Of a stretch of 64,000 nt of DNA, positions 1 to 8,275 are shown in pieces. Numbering within the stretch: position 1 is the stretch's first letter; the number at the start of each line of letters is the position of its first letter. This DNA is from Paenibacillus dauci (GTDB lineage: Bacteria; Bacillota; Bacilli; Paenibacillales; Paenibacillaceae). Below the pieces are notes generated by a model. The model was given only the letters and a program-made list of their open reading frames with translations. It searched no databases and had not been told where the DNA came from. The DNA lies in NCBI RefSeq assembly GCF_000971985.1, contig NZ_LAQQ01000001.1:1539932-1603931 (forward strand), given 5' to 3'. Both the position numbers and the translations under genes were made by a program.

Positions 1-50
1 TAGAGGACTGACTCCGCTTCCTTATCTGGACCATCTCCAGATTGGAATGA

Positions 51-863
51 TCACTTTTTGCCGTCTGCCGGGATGCCTTTCATCCAGCTGATCAAGGCAT
101 TGACCGTCTGGGCGCGCTGTTCTTTCTCGCTGATTTGGGCAGGCTGATCGCCTTTCTGCTCACCATAACTGCCGAACTGTCCATGGTTGCCGCCCTGTAC
201 ACTATAGTAAGCTGTATCCGCTGGCAGCATGGAACGGGAAGCTTCATACTTGTCTTTTTGCAGGACACCGTCATTGGAGCCTGTAATCGACATCACCGGC
301 AGACCGAGCTCCGCCAGATTGCCATTTTGATCCGGATAGGATGCCAGGAAAAAGACGCCGGCAATCCGGTCTGTATGAGCGACTGCATATCGTGAAGCAA
401 ACACGCCACCCAGTGAATGCCCTCCGATTACGAACTTCTCATCGGGATGGCTGCTGATTACGGCATCGGCCGCATCCGCTTTGGTAAAAGCAAAATTAAA
501 TGGGAATTTCATAATATATACGGAATGACCCGATGCAGCCAGATCTCTGGCAAAAAGACTGTACGCTTCCGGTTTCACCCGTGCTCCAGGATAGAAAATC
601 ACACTATTGCCTTTCGGCTTGGCTGCATCAAATGCTATCCAGTTCTCTGTCGTATGTACGGTTACCTTTTGCTGCTGTGCAGTTAATGCCTGCTCTGCTT
701 CTCCTGTCGGCCCATAAGGCGTCAACAGATACCAGGCAGCCAGTCCACCCACAATAAGCAGCACGATCAGAATACCTAGTAGAATCTTGCCAATCTTACC
801 GGCACGTCCGCCGCGGCGGCTGCCTCCATAACTTCCTGCATATTTACGTTTCCGTCTAAACAT
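51..863 (-). CDS. Membrane-anchored alpha/beta hydrolase (dienelactone hydrolase-like)
   Basis: A 270-residue protein with a basic N-terminus, one membrane segment (about residues 27-48) and an extracytoplasmic alpha/beta hydrolase domain. The nucleophile elbow GHSLGG places Ser150; Asp198 (SNDG) and His227 (GGNHG) complete a plausible triad. The domain resembles the alpha/beta-hydrolase_5 group, whose substrates are mostly unknown. I chose the ATG at 863 because AAGGAG lies 5-6 nt upstream; a start at 893 would add ten residues without a ribosome site. It appears to be transcribed alone. Hydrolase fold is secure; the substrate is not predictable. Confidence 0.85.
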   Translation of the reverse strand: MFRRKRKYAGSYGGSRRGGRAGKIGKILLGILIVLLIVGGLAAWYLLTPYGPTGEAEQALTAQQQKVTVHTTENWIAFDAAKPKGNSVIFYPGARVKPEAYSLFARDLAASGHSVYIMKFPFNFAFTKADAADAVISSHPDEKFVIGGHSLGGVFASRYAVAHTDRIAGVFFLASYPDQNGNLAELGLPVMSITGSNDGVLQKDKYEASRSMLPADTAYYSVQGGNHGQFGSYGEQKGDQPAQISEKEQRAQTVNALISWMKGIPADGKK

Positions 864-1004
864 AAGTTCTCCTTCCACTTCAAGTCCGGTCATTATGGAT
901 TGTATCAGATCAGGAACGGGTCATAAACGCCAGCTTGCTTTTTGCTTGTGCCGATATGAACAGATACCCTGATCTATAGTCCGCCGGAGCCTTGCTGATA
1001 TACA

Positions 1005-1043
1005 AGAGCAGCCTGTTTCCTTGGCAGGACAACAGGCTGCTCT
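1005..1043 (-). terminator. Perfect 13-bp inverted repeat between hydrolase and eda
   Basis: AGAGCAGCCTGTT and its exact complement flank a 13-nt loop. It lies downstream of eda on the minus strand and upstream of the hydrolase, so it probably ends the kdgK-eda transcript, although the following T-run is poor. The rest of the 864-1278 gap holds nothing else I can identify. Confidence 0.45.
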
Positions 1044-1278
1044 ATGTGTAGTATACCACTTTCCATGAGACGGAATACACTTTCGGTCGTCTTTCCGATC
1101 AAAATAGTTATTTAGGAGTAATAATTAGGACCCGGTGACTGCACCGATATGTTTGATGTGTTTTACAGATAAATACAGCTTATCCATCCTGCAACATCTG
1201 CACTGTTGTACATCCTCATTTGAAGCAGTTTTCTTTATTTTTTATGCACACGTCTGCAAAAATGATTAAAAAGGGGAA

Positions 1279-1941
1279 TTATCCCTGTTTGGCTTCCCGG
1301 TAAGCTTGCATGTACTGCTCGGCTCTTTGACGTACCAGACTGAGGTTGCCTGTTTTGACAGCTTCTGTCGTCAGATCGGACCCAATCCCTACAGCTACTG
1401 CTCCGCCTTTGATCCATTCTCCCAGATTATCCAGAGATACTCCGCCTGTTGGCATAAAGTTGGCCTGTGGCATAGGACCTTTGAGCGTTTTGATAATGGA
1501 TGGTTGATACAGGTTCCCAGGGAACAGTTTGACAATATCTACACCCAGTTCCAATGCATGCTGAACACCTTCCAGTGTCGTTACACCCGGCAGGACAGGG
1601 ACACGGTACAGATTGCAGATTTTTACGGTTTCCGGATTCAAGGATGGACCTACAACAAATTCGGCACCTGCCATAATGGCTGCACGTGCAGTTTGCGGCT
1701 CGAGTACAGTACCTGCTCCGATAATCGCAAAATTGTCGCCATCCGATTTCCAGCTGTACATCCGGCTCAGCTTCTCGATGGCACCCAGTGCTCCCGGTAC
1801 CGTCAGTGTAACTTCGATCACTTTGATACCTCCGGCGATTGCCTGTTCAGCCATCGCGAATACCTGATCTGCAGAATCTCCGCGTAGTACAGCGACCACA
1901 CCATTATCCATCATTTTTTGCAGCAGTTGTAGTTTTTTCAT
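1279..1941 (-). CDS. eda: KDPG/KHG aldolase
   Basis: A 220-residue class I aldolase that cleaves 2-keto-3-deoxy-6-phosphogluconate to pyruvate and glyceraldehyde-3-phosphate; the family also acts on 4-hydroxy-2-oxoglutarate. The Schiff-base lysine is Lys138 in the VKLFPG motif, with Glu43 (IEVT) and Arg20 (AVLRG) at the expected active-site positions. Start ATG is preceded by AAGGAG at good spacing. It lies 147 nt downstream of kdgK on the same strand, giving the kinase-aldolase pair that finishes uronate/pectin breakdown. Length is normal for the family. The uronate isomerase and dehydratase genes usually linked to it are not in this window. Confidence 0.93.
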   Translation of the reverse strand: MKKLQLLQKMMDNGVVAVLRGDSADQVFAMAEQAIAGGIKVIEVTLTVPGALGAIEKLSRMYSWKSDGDNFAIIGAGTVLEPQTARAAIMAGAEFVVGPSLNPETVKICNLYRVPVLPGVTTLEGVQHALELGVDIVKLFPGNLYQPSIIKTLKGPMPQANFMPTGGVSLDNLGEWIKGGAVAVGIGSDLTTEAVKTGNLSLVRQRAEQYMQAYREAKQG

Positions 1942-2088
1942 GTCGTTACTCCTTCGTTATCGAAATTAGATTAGAAATAAATCCATATACCTGTCAGAAC
2001 TACTTATGTTCTGCTGATATATGTCTATCAAAAACTTTAAAAGCCAGCATCTCATAACCTGTAATTAGCAACCTCTGCAATCATCCAA

Positions 2089-3051
2089 TTAACGCTCTAC
2101 ATGGACTTTGTTGCTCAGCTTGGCCTGTACCTGCTTGTCTGTCGGTAATGCTTCCCAGTCTCCGACTGCCTGAATTACCATGGAACCATTCAGATTACCC
2201 AGCCGTACCGCTTCTTCAATCGTATAGCCGCGCAGCAATCCTGTAATGAAGCCAGCACAGAATCCATCACCTGCCCCGACTGTATCGAGTACACGATCTG
2301 CTTTGAAATAAGGAACTTCCAGCGTATTATCCTTTTCGACCACATACGTAAGATCAGGACCACCTTTGACAATGCTGACCGCATGCAGCTGACGCAGACG
2401 GGCAAAGATCTCGTTCTGATCTTCTGTCTCGTATAGCAATGCCAGTTCATCCAGCCCGGGCAGGAAATAATCACATTTCTCCGCCAGCGCAAGCAGTACC
2501 GGACGAGCTTCTTCCAGTGTCCATAGCTTCAGCCGCAGATTTGGATCAAAACATACGGTTACACCGGCTTCTTTTGCAATATCCATGGCTCGGTTCACTG
2601 TAGCAAGTCCGGATGCACTGATTGCTGCCGTAATACCGGTCACATGCAGGATGCGGGTATTACGGATATAATCCTCATCTAGATCTTCCGGTGTCATATG
2701 ACTGGCCGCTGACAGTTTGCGGTAATAGTAGACGGATGCATGACCCGACGCATTTTCACGCAGCATCAGCCCGGTGGGTTCCCCCTCTGCCAGAATCGAG
2801 CGGGATACATCCACGCCTTCTCCCCGGATCGATTTTTGGATCATATGACCCAGCGGATCATCGCCGAGTCGACCGCACCATCCGGCTGAGTGACCGAGTC
2901 GTGCAATACCGATCGCCAGATTGCTCTCCGCACCGCCGAATGATTTGCGCAGCTGTGCCGCATATTCCAGTCCGCGGGAGTCTTCCGCAGTCAGCAAACC
3001 CATGGATTCCCCGAAAGTGACCACTTCCGGATAACCATTCTGATTATTCAT
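2089..3051 (-). CDS. kdgK: 2-keto-3-deoxygluconate kinase, PfkB family
   Basis: A 320-residue ribokinase/PfkB-fold sugar kinase. The N-terminal glycine pair (FGGAESNLAIGIARLG, about 38-53) and the C-terminal signature DTVGAGDGFCAGF with catalytic Asp262 are intact. Adjacency to eda makes 2-keto-3-deoxygluconate the likely substrate: the kinase makes KDPG, the aldolase splits it. The start follows AGGAGG by about 8 nt. The upstream 210-bp region is shared with a divergent acyltransferase gene and contains operator-like repeats. Fructokinase is an alternative annotation from the fold alone, but the neighbour argues against it. Confidence 0.9.
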   Translation of the reverse strand: MNNQNGYPEVVTFGESMGLLTAEDSRGLEYAAQLRKSFGGAESNLAIGIARLGHSAGWCGRLGDDPLGHMIQKSIRGEGVDVSRSILAEGEPTGLMLRENASGHASVYYYRKLSAASHMTPEDLDEDYIRNTRILHVTGITAAISASGLATVNRAMDIAKEAGVTVCFDPNLRLKLWTLEEARPVLLALAEKCDYFLPGLDELALLYETEDQNEIFARLRQLHAVSIVKGGPDLTYVVEKDNTLEVPYFKADRVLDTVGAGDGFCAGFITGLLRGYTIEEAVRLGNLNGSMVIQAVGDWEALPTDKQVQAKLSNKVHVER

Positions 3052-3114
3052 TATCCATCCTCCTGATTCGGCATCATTTCATGCCATGGTATGTAGCTGG
3101 TCATATTATCCATT

Positions 3115-3191
3115 TTCGCAACCGCTTTCTTTGTTGTCAATGATGCAGCTTCATCATATATACACAATTTTAATGACAGAGAACGCTTTCT
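3115..3191 (-). promoter_or_regulatory. Pair of LacI-family/cre-like operator sequences upstream of kdgK
   Basis: Read on the minus strand, AGAAAGCGGTTGCGAA (3115-3130) and AGAAAGCGTTCTCT (3178-3191) share the AGAAAGCG core about 60 nt apart. Each misses two conserved positions of the CcpA cre consensus. They could bind CcpA or a LacI-family regulator such as KdgR; this is motif resemblance only. Confidence 0.3.
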
Positions 3192-3212
3192 ATTGTGAAT
3201 TTAATCACAATA
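3191..3212 (+). promoter_or_regulatory. Fnr/Crp-type (or Rex-type) palindromic box
   Basis: TATTGTGA, six bases, TCACAATA. The core TGTGA-N6-TCACA matches the Bacillus Fnr consensus exactly and matches the Rex operator at 17 of 18 positions. If the first base of a transcript is near 3243, the box is centred at -41.5 and TATTTT (3231-3236) falls at -10, the geometry of a class II activated promoter for the acyltransferase gene. The divergent kdgK start is 140 nt away. Confidence 0.45.
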
Positions 3213-3263
3213 TTAAAATCTTTTTTGTCTTATTTTTAAATCATCAGAATTTGTGGAGGGAAA

Positions 3264-4352
3264 ATGATGAATATCAGCCATCTCTATCAACCGCCGCGTA
3301 CATCAGCTCATGCCCACTGCTCCGCAGCAGGCGAGACTTACTTTATAAATTTGCGTTTTCTGTTAATTGTATGCGTGGTGATCGGCAATATGCTGGAACC
3401 ATTGATTCATCATTCCGATGTGGCACATGGTATTTTCCTATGGATTTTCTCATTCCACATGCCACTGTTTGTACTGGTTACCGGATATTTTGCCCGTTCC
3501 AATCTCTATGGACGCACAGGACTCAAAATCCTGCGCACTATCGGGCTGCAGTATATTTTGTTTCAGAGCATCTATTCGCTGCTGGATTTTACGGTATTTC
3601 GGGTGCACGGGATTACACATTCGTTTTTTGCCCCCTATCTGCTGCTCTGGTTTCTTGCCGGACATATTTTGTGGCGGCTGATGATGATCATGATGCGTCA
3701 GCTCACCTTTGCCCAGCAGCTCACTCTGTCGGTTGTACTTGGGCTGCTCGTAGGTTCATTGCCTGTAGACGGCGTATGGCTGGCATTATCGCGGACGCTA
3801 ATCTATTTTCCTTTTTTCATTATCGGTTATCACTTTAGATTTGAACGCTTTACAGCCTGGTTCCATAGTTATCGTCAGCTGCTTGCCGCCGGATTGTCGA
3901 TAATACTGCTTGCCGGATTCGTTCTGGCAGAATGGCAGCTGAATACCGGTTGGTTCTACGGCAACCAGACCTTTATCCAGCTGGGTGTAGATCTATGGCA
4001 AGGTCTGGCAGGAAGACTGGGTATGTATGTGCTGCAGTTGATTGCCTCTCTCGCTTTTCTCGCTTTTGTTCCGTGGCGATCCCATTATATTACCGAGCTT
4101 GGACGGCGCACATTGTATGTATTTTTGCTGCATGGTCTGCTTGTCCGTACGATGGAAGCTTCCGGTATGTTTGGTCATATCAGCAGTACAACCGGAGTTA
4201 TGCTAATGATCGTACTGGCAATTCTGATCACGCTGCTGCTTGCCCAGCCTGCTGTCCGGCACTGGACACATTACTGGGTAGAACCGGAGCTGCCGCGTTA
4301 TGTACGTCTCAAATTCCGTCACGCACAGCGCCGATATTCGTTTTTGCGCTGA
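3264..4352 (+). CDS. Acyltransferase family 3 integral membrane protein
   Basis: A 362-residue polytopic protein with about ten hydrophobic segments. The second segment region has the SFHMPLFVLVTGYF motif typical of acyltransferase_3/fucose 4-O-acetylase-like enzymes, which usually move acetyl or other acyl groups onto extracytoplasmic glycans. Two in-frame ATGs sit at 3264 and 3267; GGAGGG ends at 3260, so the second gives better spacing. No glycan biosynthesis genes are adjacent, so the acceptor is unknown. Its upstream Fnr/Rex-like box suggests redox or oxygen control, which is inference. Confidence 0.8.
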   Translation: MMNISHLYQPPRTSAHAHCSAAGETYFINLRFLLIVCVVIGNMLEPLIHHSDVAHGIFLWIFSFHMPLFVLVTGYFARSNLYGRTGLKILRTIGLQYILFQSIYSLLDFTVFRVHGITHSFFAPYLLLWFLAGHILWRLMMIMMRQLTFAQQLTLSVVLGLLVGSLPVDGVWLALSRTLIYFPFFIIGYHFRFERFTAWFHSYRQLLAAGLSIILLAGFVLAEWQLNTGWFYGNQTFIQLGVDLWQGLAGRLGMYVLQLIASLAFLAFVPWRSHYITELGRRTLYVFLLHGLLVRTMEASGMFGHISSTTGVMLMIVLAILITLLLAQPAVRHWTHYWVEPELPRYVRLKFRHAQRRYSFLR

Positions 4353-4391
4353 AGAATTCGCAGTCGATATCTAAATAAATGGCTAAATATC

Positions 4392-4416
4392 GTTTCATGG
4401 CAAATGGACCGGGTAA
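4392..4416 (+). promoter_or_regulatory. Sigma-B-type promoter of the gsiB-like gene
   Basis: GTTTCA, 13-nt spacer, GGGTAA: five of six matches to each element of the sigma-B consensus GTTTAA/GGGTAT at legal spacing, 58 nt before the start codon. The B. subtilis homologue gsiB is a classical sigma-B gene, which agrees. Confidence 0.55.
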
Positions 4417-4473
4417 TTAAAGAGCAACTACATGTAGCTTTACCTAATCTATTTTGACAGGAGTGATATTGTT

Positions 4474-4722
4474 ATGGCACGCAGCAAAAGCACTGGGAAA
4501 ATGAGCCGCGAAGAAGCCGGGCGCATGGGCGGACAGGCTACTTCCAAAAATCACAGCAAAGAGTTCTATCAGCAAATTGGTAAAAAAGGTGGTCAGGCCA
4601 CTTCCCAATCCCATGACAAGGAATTCTATCAGGAGATCGGGCGTAAAGGCGGAGAAGCAACTTCAGAGTCCCATGATAAAGATTTCTACAAAGAAATTGG
4701 ACGTAAGGGCGGCAGCCGTTAA
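4474..4722 (+). CDS. gsiB: GsiB-like KGG-repeat general stress protein
   Basis: An 82-residue hydrophilic protein made almost entirely of about 20-residue repeats of the pattern GGQATSxxHxKEFYQxIGRKGG; three full and one partial copy are visible (KGG/stress-induced repeat family). Such proteins are hydrophilin-like and accumulate under heat, osmotic or glucose stress; a molecular activity is not established. AGGAGTG precedes the ATG by 8 nt. It is monocistronic: a sigma-B-type promoter lies upstream and a hairpin terminator downstream. B. subtilis GsiB has more repeats, so this is a short version. Confidence 0.85.
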   Translation: MARSKSTGKMSREEAGRMGGQATSKNHSKEFYQQIGKKGGQATSQSHDKEFYQEIGRKGGEATSESHDKDFYKEIGRKGGSR

Positions 4723-4765
4723 TTCTCCCTATAGATGCATTATGCTTTGTCATAATGCAAGATCA

Positions 4766-4808
4766 AGCAGACTTCTCTGGTCACAATCGGCAGAGACGTC
4801 TGCTTTTT
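4766..4808 (+). terminator. Rho-independent terminator after gsiB-like gene
   Basis: AGCAGAC ... GTCTGCT stem with an additional inner CTCTG/CAGAG pairing, followed by TTTTTG. Confidence 0.75.
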
Positions 4809-4993
4809 GTGATGTTATATAATATAAGCTAGTAAAAAGATAGCAGTTATGATAGACTCTATTAAAAACTTTTGTGTAATTCGTGTAGTATCCTGTCGTA
4901 TTATGCATCTTCTTTTCAGCTTGTGCCTTTGGCGTTCAAACGCGCTAAAGCAAAAAAGCTACTATATTATATATTTGGGGGGAAACCGACACC

Positions 4994-6691
4994 ATGGCAG
5001 TCAACACAAACAAAAAGATGCGTTCCGATATGATCAAGAAAGGCTTTGATCGGGCGCCACATCGCAGTTTGCTGCGTGCAGCAGGGGTAAAAGAGGAAGA
5101 CTTTGGCAAGCCGTTTATCGCGGTATGTAACTCTTACATCGATATCGTACCGGGACATGTGCATCTGCAGGAATTCGGTAAAATCGTTAAGGAAGCGATC
5201 CGTGAAGCTGGCGGCGTTCCATTCGAATTCAATACAATTGGTGTTGATGACGGTATTGCCATGGGTCATATCGGCATGCGTTATTCCTTGCCAAGCCGCG
5301 AGATTATCGCAGATTCCCTGGAAACGGTAGTCTCTGCTCACTGGTTCGACGGCATGGTATGTATACCGAACTGTGACAAAATTACACCGGGTATGATGAT
5401 GGGCGCACTGCGCGTGAATATCCCGACCATGTTTGTCAGCGGCGGACCAATGAAAGCTGGTAAAGACAGCACAGGCCGTTCGATTTCCCTGACTTCTGTC
5501 TTTGAAGGCGTAGGTGCTTATCAGGCAGGTAAAATCGATGACAAGAGTCTGCTGGAACTGGAACAGTTCGGCTGCCCAACCTGTGGCTCCTGCTCCGGTA
5601 TGTTCACAGCCAACTCCATGAACTGTCTGGCCGAAGCATTGGGTATCGCACTACCGGGTAACGGTACGATCCTCGCTGTCTCCGAAGACCGCAAGGAATT
5701 CGTCAAAAAATCCGCTAAGCAGCTAATGGAACTGATTAAGCTGGATCTGAAACCGCGTGATATCGTTACACTGGAAGCCATCGACAATGCTTTTGCACTG
5801 GATATGGCAATGGGCGGTTCCACCAATACGGTACTGCACACGCTGGCACTGGCACACGAAGCCGAGATCGACTATCCGATCGAACGCATCAACGAAGTAG
5901 CCAACCGTGTACCGCATCTGGCAAAACTCGCTCCGGCATCCGACTGGCATATTGAAGATGTCCATCTCGCAGGTGGCGTAAGCGCCGTTCTGAACGAGCT
6001 GCTCAAAAAACCGGGTGCACTGCATGAGAACTGTATCACCGTTACCGGCAAGACACTTCGCGAGAATGTCGAAGGCCAGGAGATCCAGAATCATGAAGTT
6101 ATCCATGCGATCGACAACCCGCATTCGGAACGTGGCGGTCTGGCTGTACTGTTCGGCAACCTCGCTCCAGAAGGTGCTATTATCAAAGTCGGTGCAGTAG
6201 ATGCTTCTGTAGGCGGCTATCACAAAGGTCCTGCGATCTGCTTTGATTCCCAGGATGATGCACTGTACGGTATCGCCAATGGTCATGTCAAAGAAGGTCA
6301 TGTTGTCGTTATCCGTTACGAAGGTCCAAAAGGCGGACCTGGAATGCCTGAGATGCTCGCTCCTACTTCCCAGATCGTCGGTATGGGTCTCGGTGCCAAA
6401 GTCGGCTTGATCACTGACGGACGCTTCTCCGGCGCTTCCCGTGGTATCAGTATCGGTCACATCTCGCCGGAAGCAGCCGAAGGTGGTCCAATCGCTTTCG
6501 TACACGATGGAGATATCATCGAGCTGGATCTGAACGAACGCAAAATCGAACTTCATATCAGCGAAGAAGAAATGGCTGAACGCCGTCGTACCGAATGGAA
6601 AGAATTCGAGCCAAAAGTCAAAACCGGTTATCTGGCACGTTATTCCAAGCTTGTGACCAACGCAAGCATGGGCGGTATCATGAAAATCTGA
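4994..6691 (+). CDS. ilvD: Dihydroxy-acid dehydratase
   Basis: A 565-residue enzyme dehydrating 2,3-dihydroxy-isovalerate and -methylvalerate to the keto acids for valine and isoleucine. The three iron-sulfur ligand cysteines are present in [17 protein letters not shown] and [17 protein letters not shown], and the C-terminal GGPGMPEM and GRFSGASRG motifs are intact. Length is typical. GGGGGGA lies about 9 nt before the ATG. No other ilv or leu gene is adjacent, so it is an isolated member of the pathway here. I see no T-box or CodY consensus in the 185 nt upstream. Confidence 0.97.
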   Translation: MAVNTNKKMRSDMIKKGFDRAPHRSLLRAAGVKEEDFGKPFIAVCNSYIDIVPGHVHLQEFGKIVKEAIREAGGVPFEFNTIGVDDGIAMGHIGMRYSLPSREIIADSLETVVSAHWFDGMVCIPNCDKITPGMMMGALRVNIPTMFVSGGPMKAGKDSTGRSISLTSVFEGVGAYQAGKIDDKSLLELEQFGCPTCGSCSGMFTANSMNCLAEALGIALPGNGTILAVSEDRKEFVKKSAKQLMELIKLDLKPRDIVTLEAIDNAFALDMAMGGSTNTVLHTLALAHEAEIDYPIERINEVANRVPHLAKLAPASDWHIEDVHLAGGVSAVLNELLKKPGALHENCITVTGKTLRENVEGQEIQNHEVIHAIDNPHSERGGLAVLFGNLAPEGAIIKVGAVDASVGGYHKGPAICFDSQDDALYGIANGHVKEGHVVVIRYEGPKGGPGMPEMLAPTSQIVGMGLGAKVGLITDGRFSGASRGISIGHISPEAAEGGPIAFVHDGDIIELDLNERKIELHISEEEMAERRRTEWKEFEPKVKTGYLARYSKLVTNASMGGIMKI

Positions 6692-6743
6692 TCCAACCTT
6701 ATTTTCCGGCAAAAATATCTTCTGTCTCTTGCCGGATCATCCC

Positions 6744-6784
6744 AGGCTTTCTCCCTGATGAAAATCAGGCGGGAAAGCCTTTTG
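6744..6784 (+). terminator. Rho-independent terminator after ilvD
   Basis: AGGCTTTC-T-CCCTGAT, GAAA loop, ATCAGG-CG-GGAAAGCCT, then TTTT. Confidence 0.85.
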
Positions 6785-6935
6785 TCTGTAATTGGGATAT
6801 ATCATTCTTTTTGTAACAAATGTAGCCTTTACATCGTATAACTACAGTCCGATATTCTGCTTCATCGCAGCATCATGCTGCGAAGCTTGACCCATGCTGA
6901 TTTATTTTATAGAGAAAAGGAGATTAATCTACCTT

Positions 6936-8051
6936 ATGTTACCCCTTTACAAAAAGTACTGGCGAACCGCGTTTGATATCGGCATTGTTATTCTAACGGT
7001 CTATCTGGTGATGCTGATTTCCAGCCAGCTCTACCGAATCGCTGCCCCGGTATTCCTGTCGGTATTGATCTTTGCAATTATCGAGCCGTTTGCCATGTTC
7101 CTGAATCGCAGAGGATTGCCCAAAATGGTCTGCTCCGCGATAGCCGTTCTTGCCTTTGTACTCATTATTCTGGGTGCGCTGTTTGGCGCCGGCTTGATCT
7201 TTGTATCGCAAATCAGTCAGGTGGCGGATGAACTGCCACGTTATGCCGTTATTGTACAGCAGCATTTCGCCAGTTTTACCACGATACTGCAGCGGGAAAT
7301 GAATGCACTGCCTGCCGATCTCACCGAACGGATCAACGAGTATTTTGCTACCTTTACTGCCGGACTGGCTATCTGGGTCAAAGCAACCTTTAATTATGCG
7401 ATTGGCTGGCTCGGTACGTTCTCCTCTTTTATCGGGAACTTTGCTGTCGGTATTATCCTGGCCTTTTTCCTGAGTGCAGAGATTAATCTGTGGCGAAGAG
7501 TCGCCGGGGAGAAAACGCCCAATACGATCAAAAAAGCATATTATTTTCTGAAGCAATATGTATTCCGTGCGATTGGCGGATATATCAAAGCCCAGCTCAT
7601 CATGGTCATCATTACATTTGTACTTGTATACATAGGATTGCTGATTTTGCGTGTGGATCATTCCTTTGCGCTGGCGCTGCTTAGTGCAGCTTTTGATATT
7701 TTGCCGCTGCTTGGGATTCCCGTCGTCTTTATTCCATGGATTATTTACCTGTTTATCGTAGGCCAGACAGGTCTTGCGATCGGATTGACTATCGTATTGA
7801 TCGTGGTCATGCTGACTCGCCAGCTGCTGGAGCCCAAGATTACCGGCAATTCAATCGGTATCTCTTCTGCCTATCTGATGCTGTCTGCCATGATCATTTC
7901 ACTATCTATTTTTGGAGTGGCCGGTCTGGTATTATCGCCTGTGCTGATCATCCTGCTCAAGGAACTGTTCCAGCAGGGTTATCTGAAGCGCTGGATTCGT
8001 CTGCCGAAAGAAGAGTTCGAACCGATTCGTGAGGATCTTCCCCGATCCTGA
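6936..8051 (+). CDS. AI-2E family membrane protein, YtvI-like
   Basis: A 371-residue protein with about eight hydrophobic segments and the family signature in the C-terminal half (LLGIPVVFIPWIIYL; RQLLEPKITGNSIGI). The family includes AI-2 exporters, Na+/H+ antiporters and the sporulation protein YtvI, which has the same length in B. subtilis. I chose the ATG at 6936; AAGGAG is 13 nt upstream, rather far, but the earlier ATG at 6894 has no ribosome site. It stands alone with a strong terminator behind it. Function within the family is not decided by the sequence. Confidence 0.82.
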   Translation: MLPLYKKYWRTAFDIGIVILTVYLVMLISSQLYRIAAPVFLSVLIFAIIEPFAMFLNRRGLPKMVCSAIAVLAFVLIILGALFGAGLIFVSQISQVADELPRYAVIVQQHFASFTTILQREMNALPADLTERINEYFATFTAGLAIWVKATFNYAIGWLGTFSSFIGNFAVGIILAFFLSAEINLWRRVAGEKTPNTIKKAYYFLKQYVFRAIGGYIKAQLIMVIITFVLVYIGLLILRVDHSFALALLSAAFDILPLLGIPVVFIPWIIYLFIVGQTGLAIGLTIVLIVVMLTRQLLEPKITGNSIGISSAYLMLSAMIISLSIFGVAGLVLSPVLIILLKELFQQGYLKRWIRLPKEEFEPIREDLPRS

Positions 8052-8096
8052 TTGATTGTAGATACAGACATTATTCGGACATACCTGTACAATAAC

Positions 8097-8151
8097 AAAC
8101 CCATCGATATCCTGACAGATGATACAAGTCGGAATATCGATGGGTTTTGTT
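8097..8151 (+). terminator. Strong terminator after the AI-2E family gene
   Basis: Arms of about 15 bp (ACCCATCGATATCC and complement with one mismatch) followed by TTTTGTTGTT. The mirrored A-rich left flank would let it also stop leftward transcription of the chemoreceptor gene, which ends at 8276. Confidence 0.8.
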
Positions 8152-8275
8152 GTTGAGTAGATTTGTTGGAAATATGTTGTTAGTAGGATAGTTCTAATAT
8201 TCAGAAAAGATGGATGATCGAATAATATTTACAGCGACTTGCCCATGAAGTGAATGGATACTTTCTGGAAATACG

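Noticed and set aside
4723..4993. T-box or leader peptide before ilvD
   Set aside because: Apart from the gsiB terminator, no run of branched-chain codons, T-box sequence or terminator is present.
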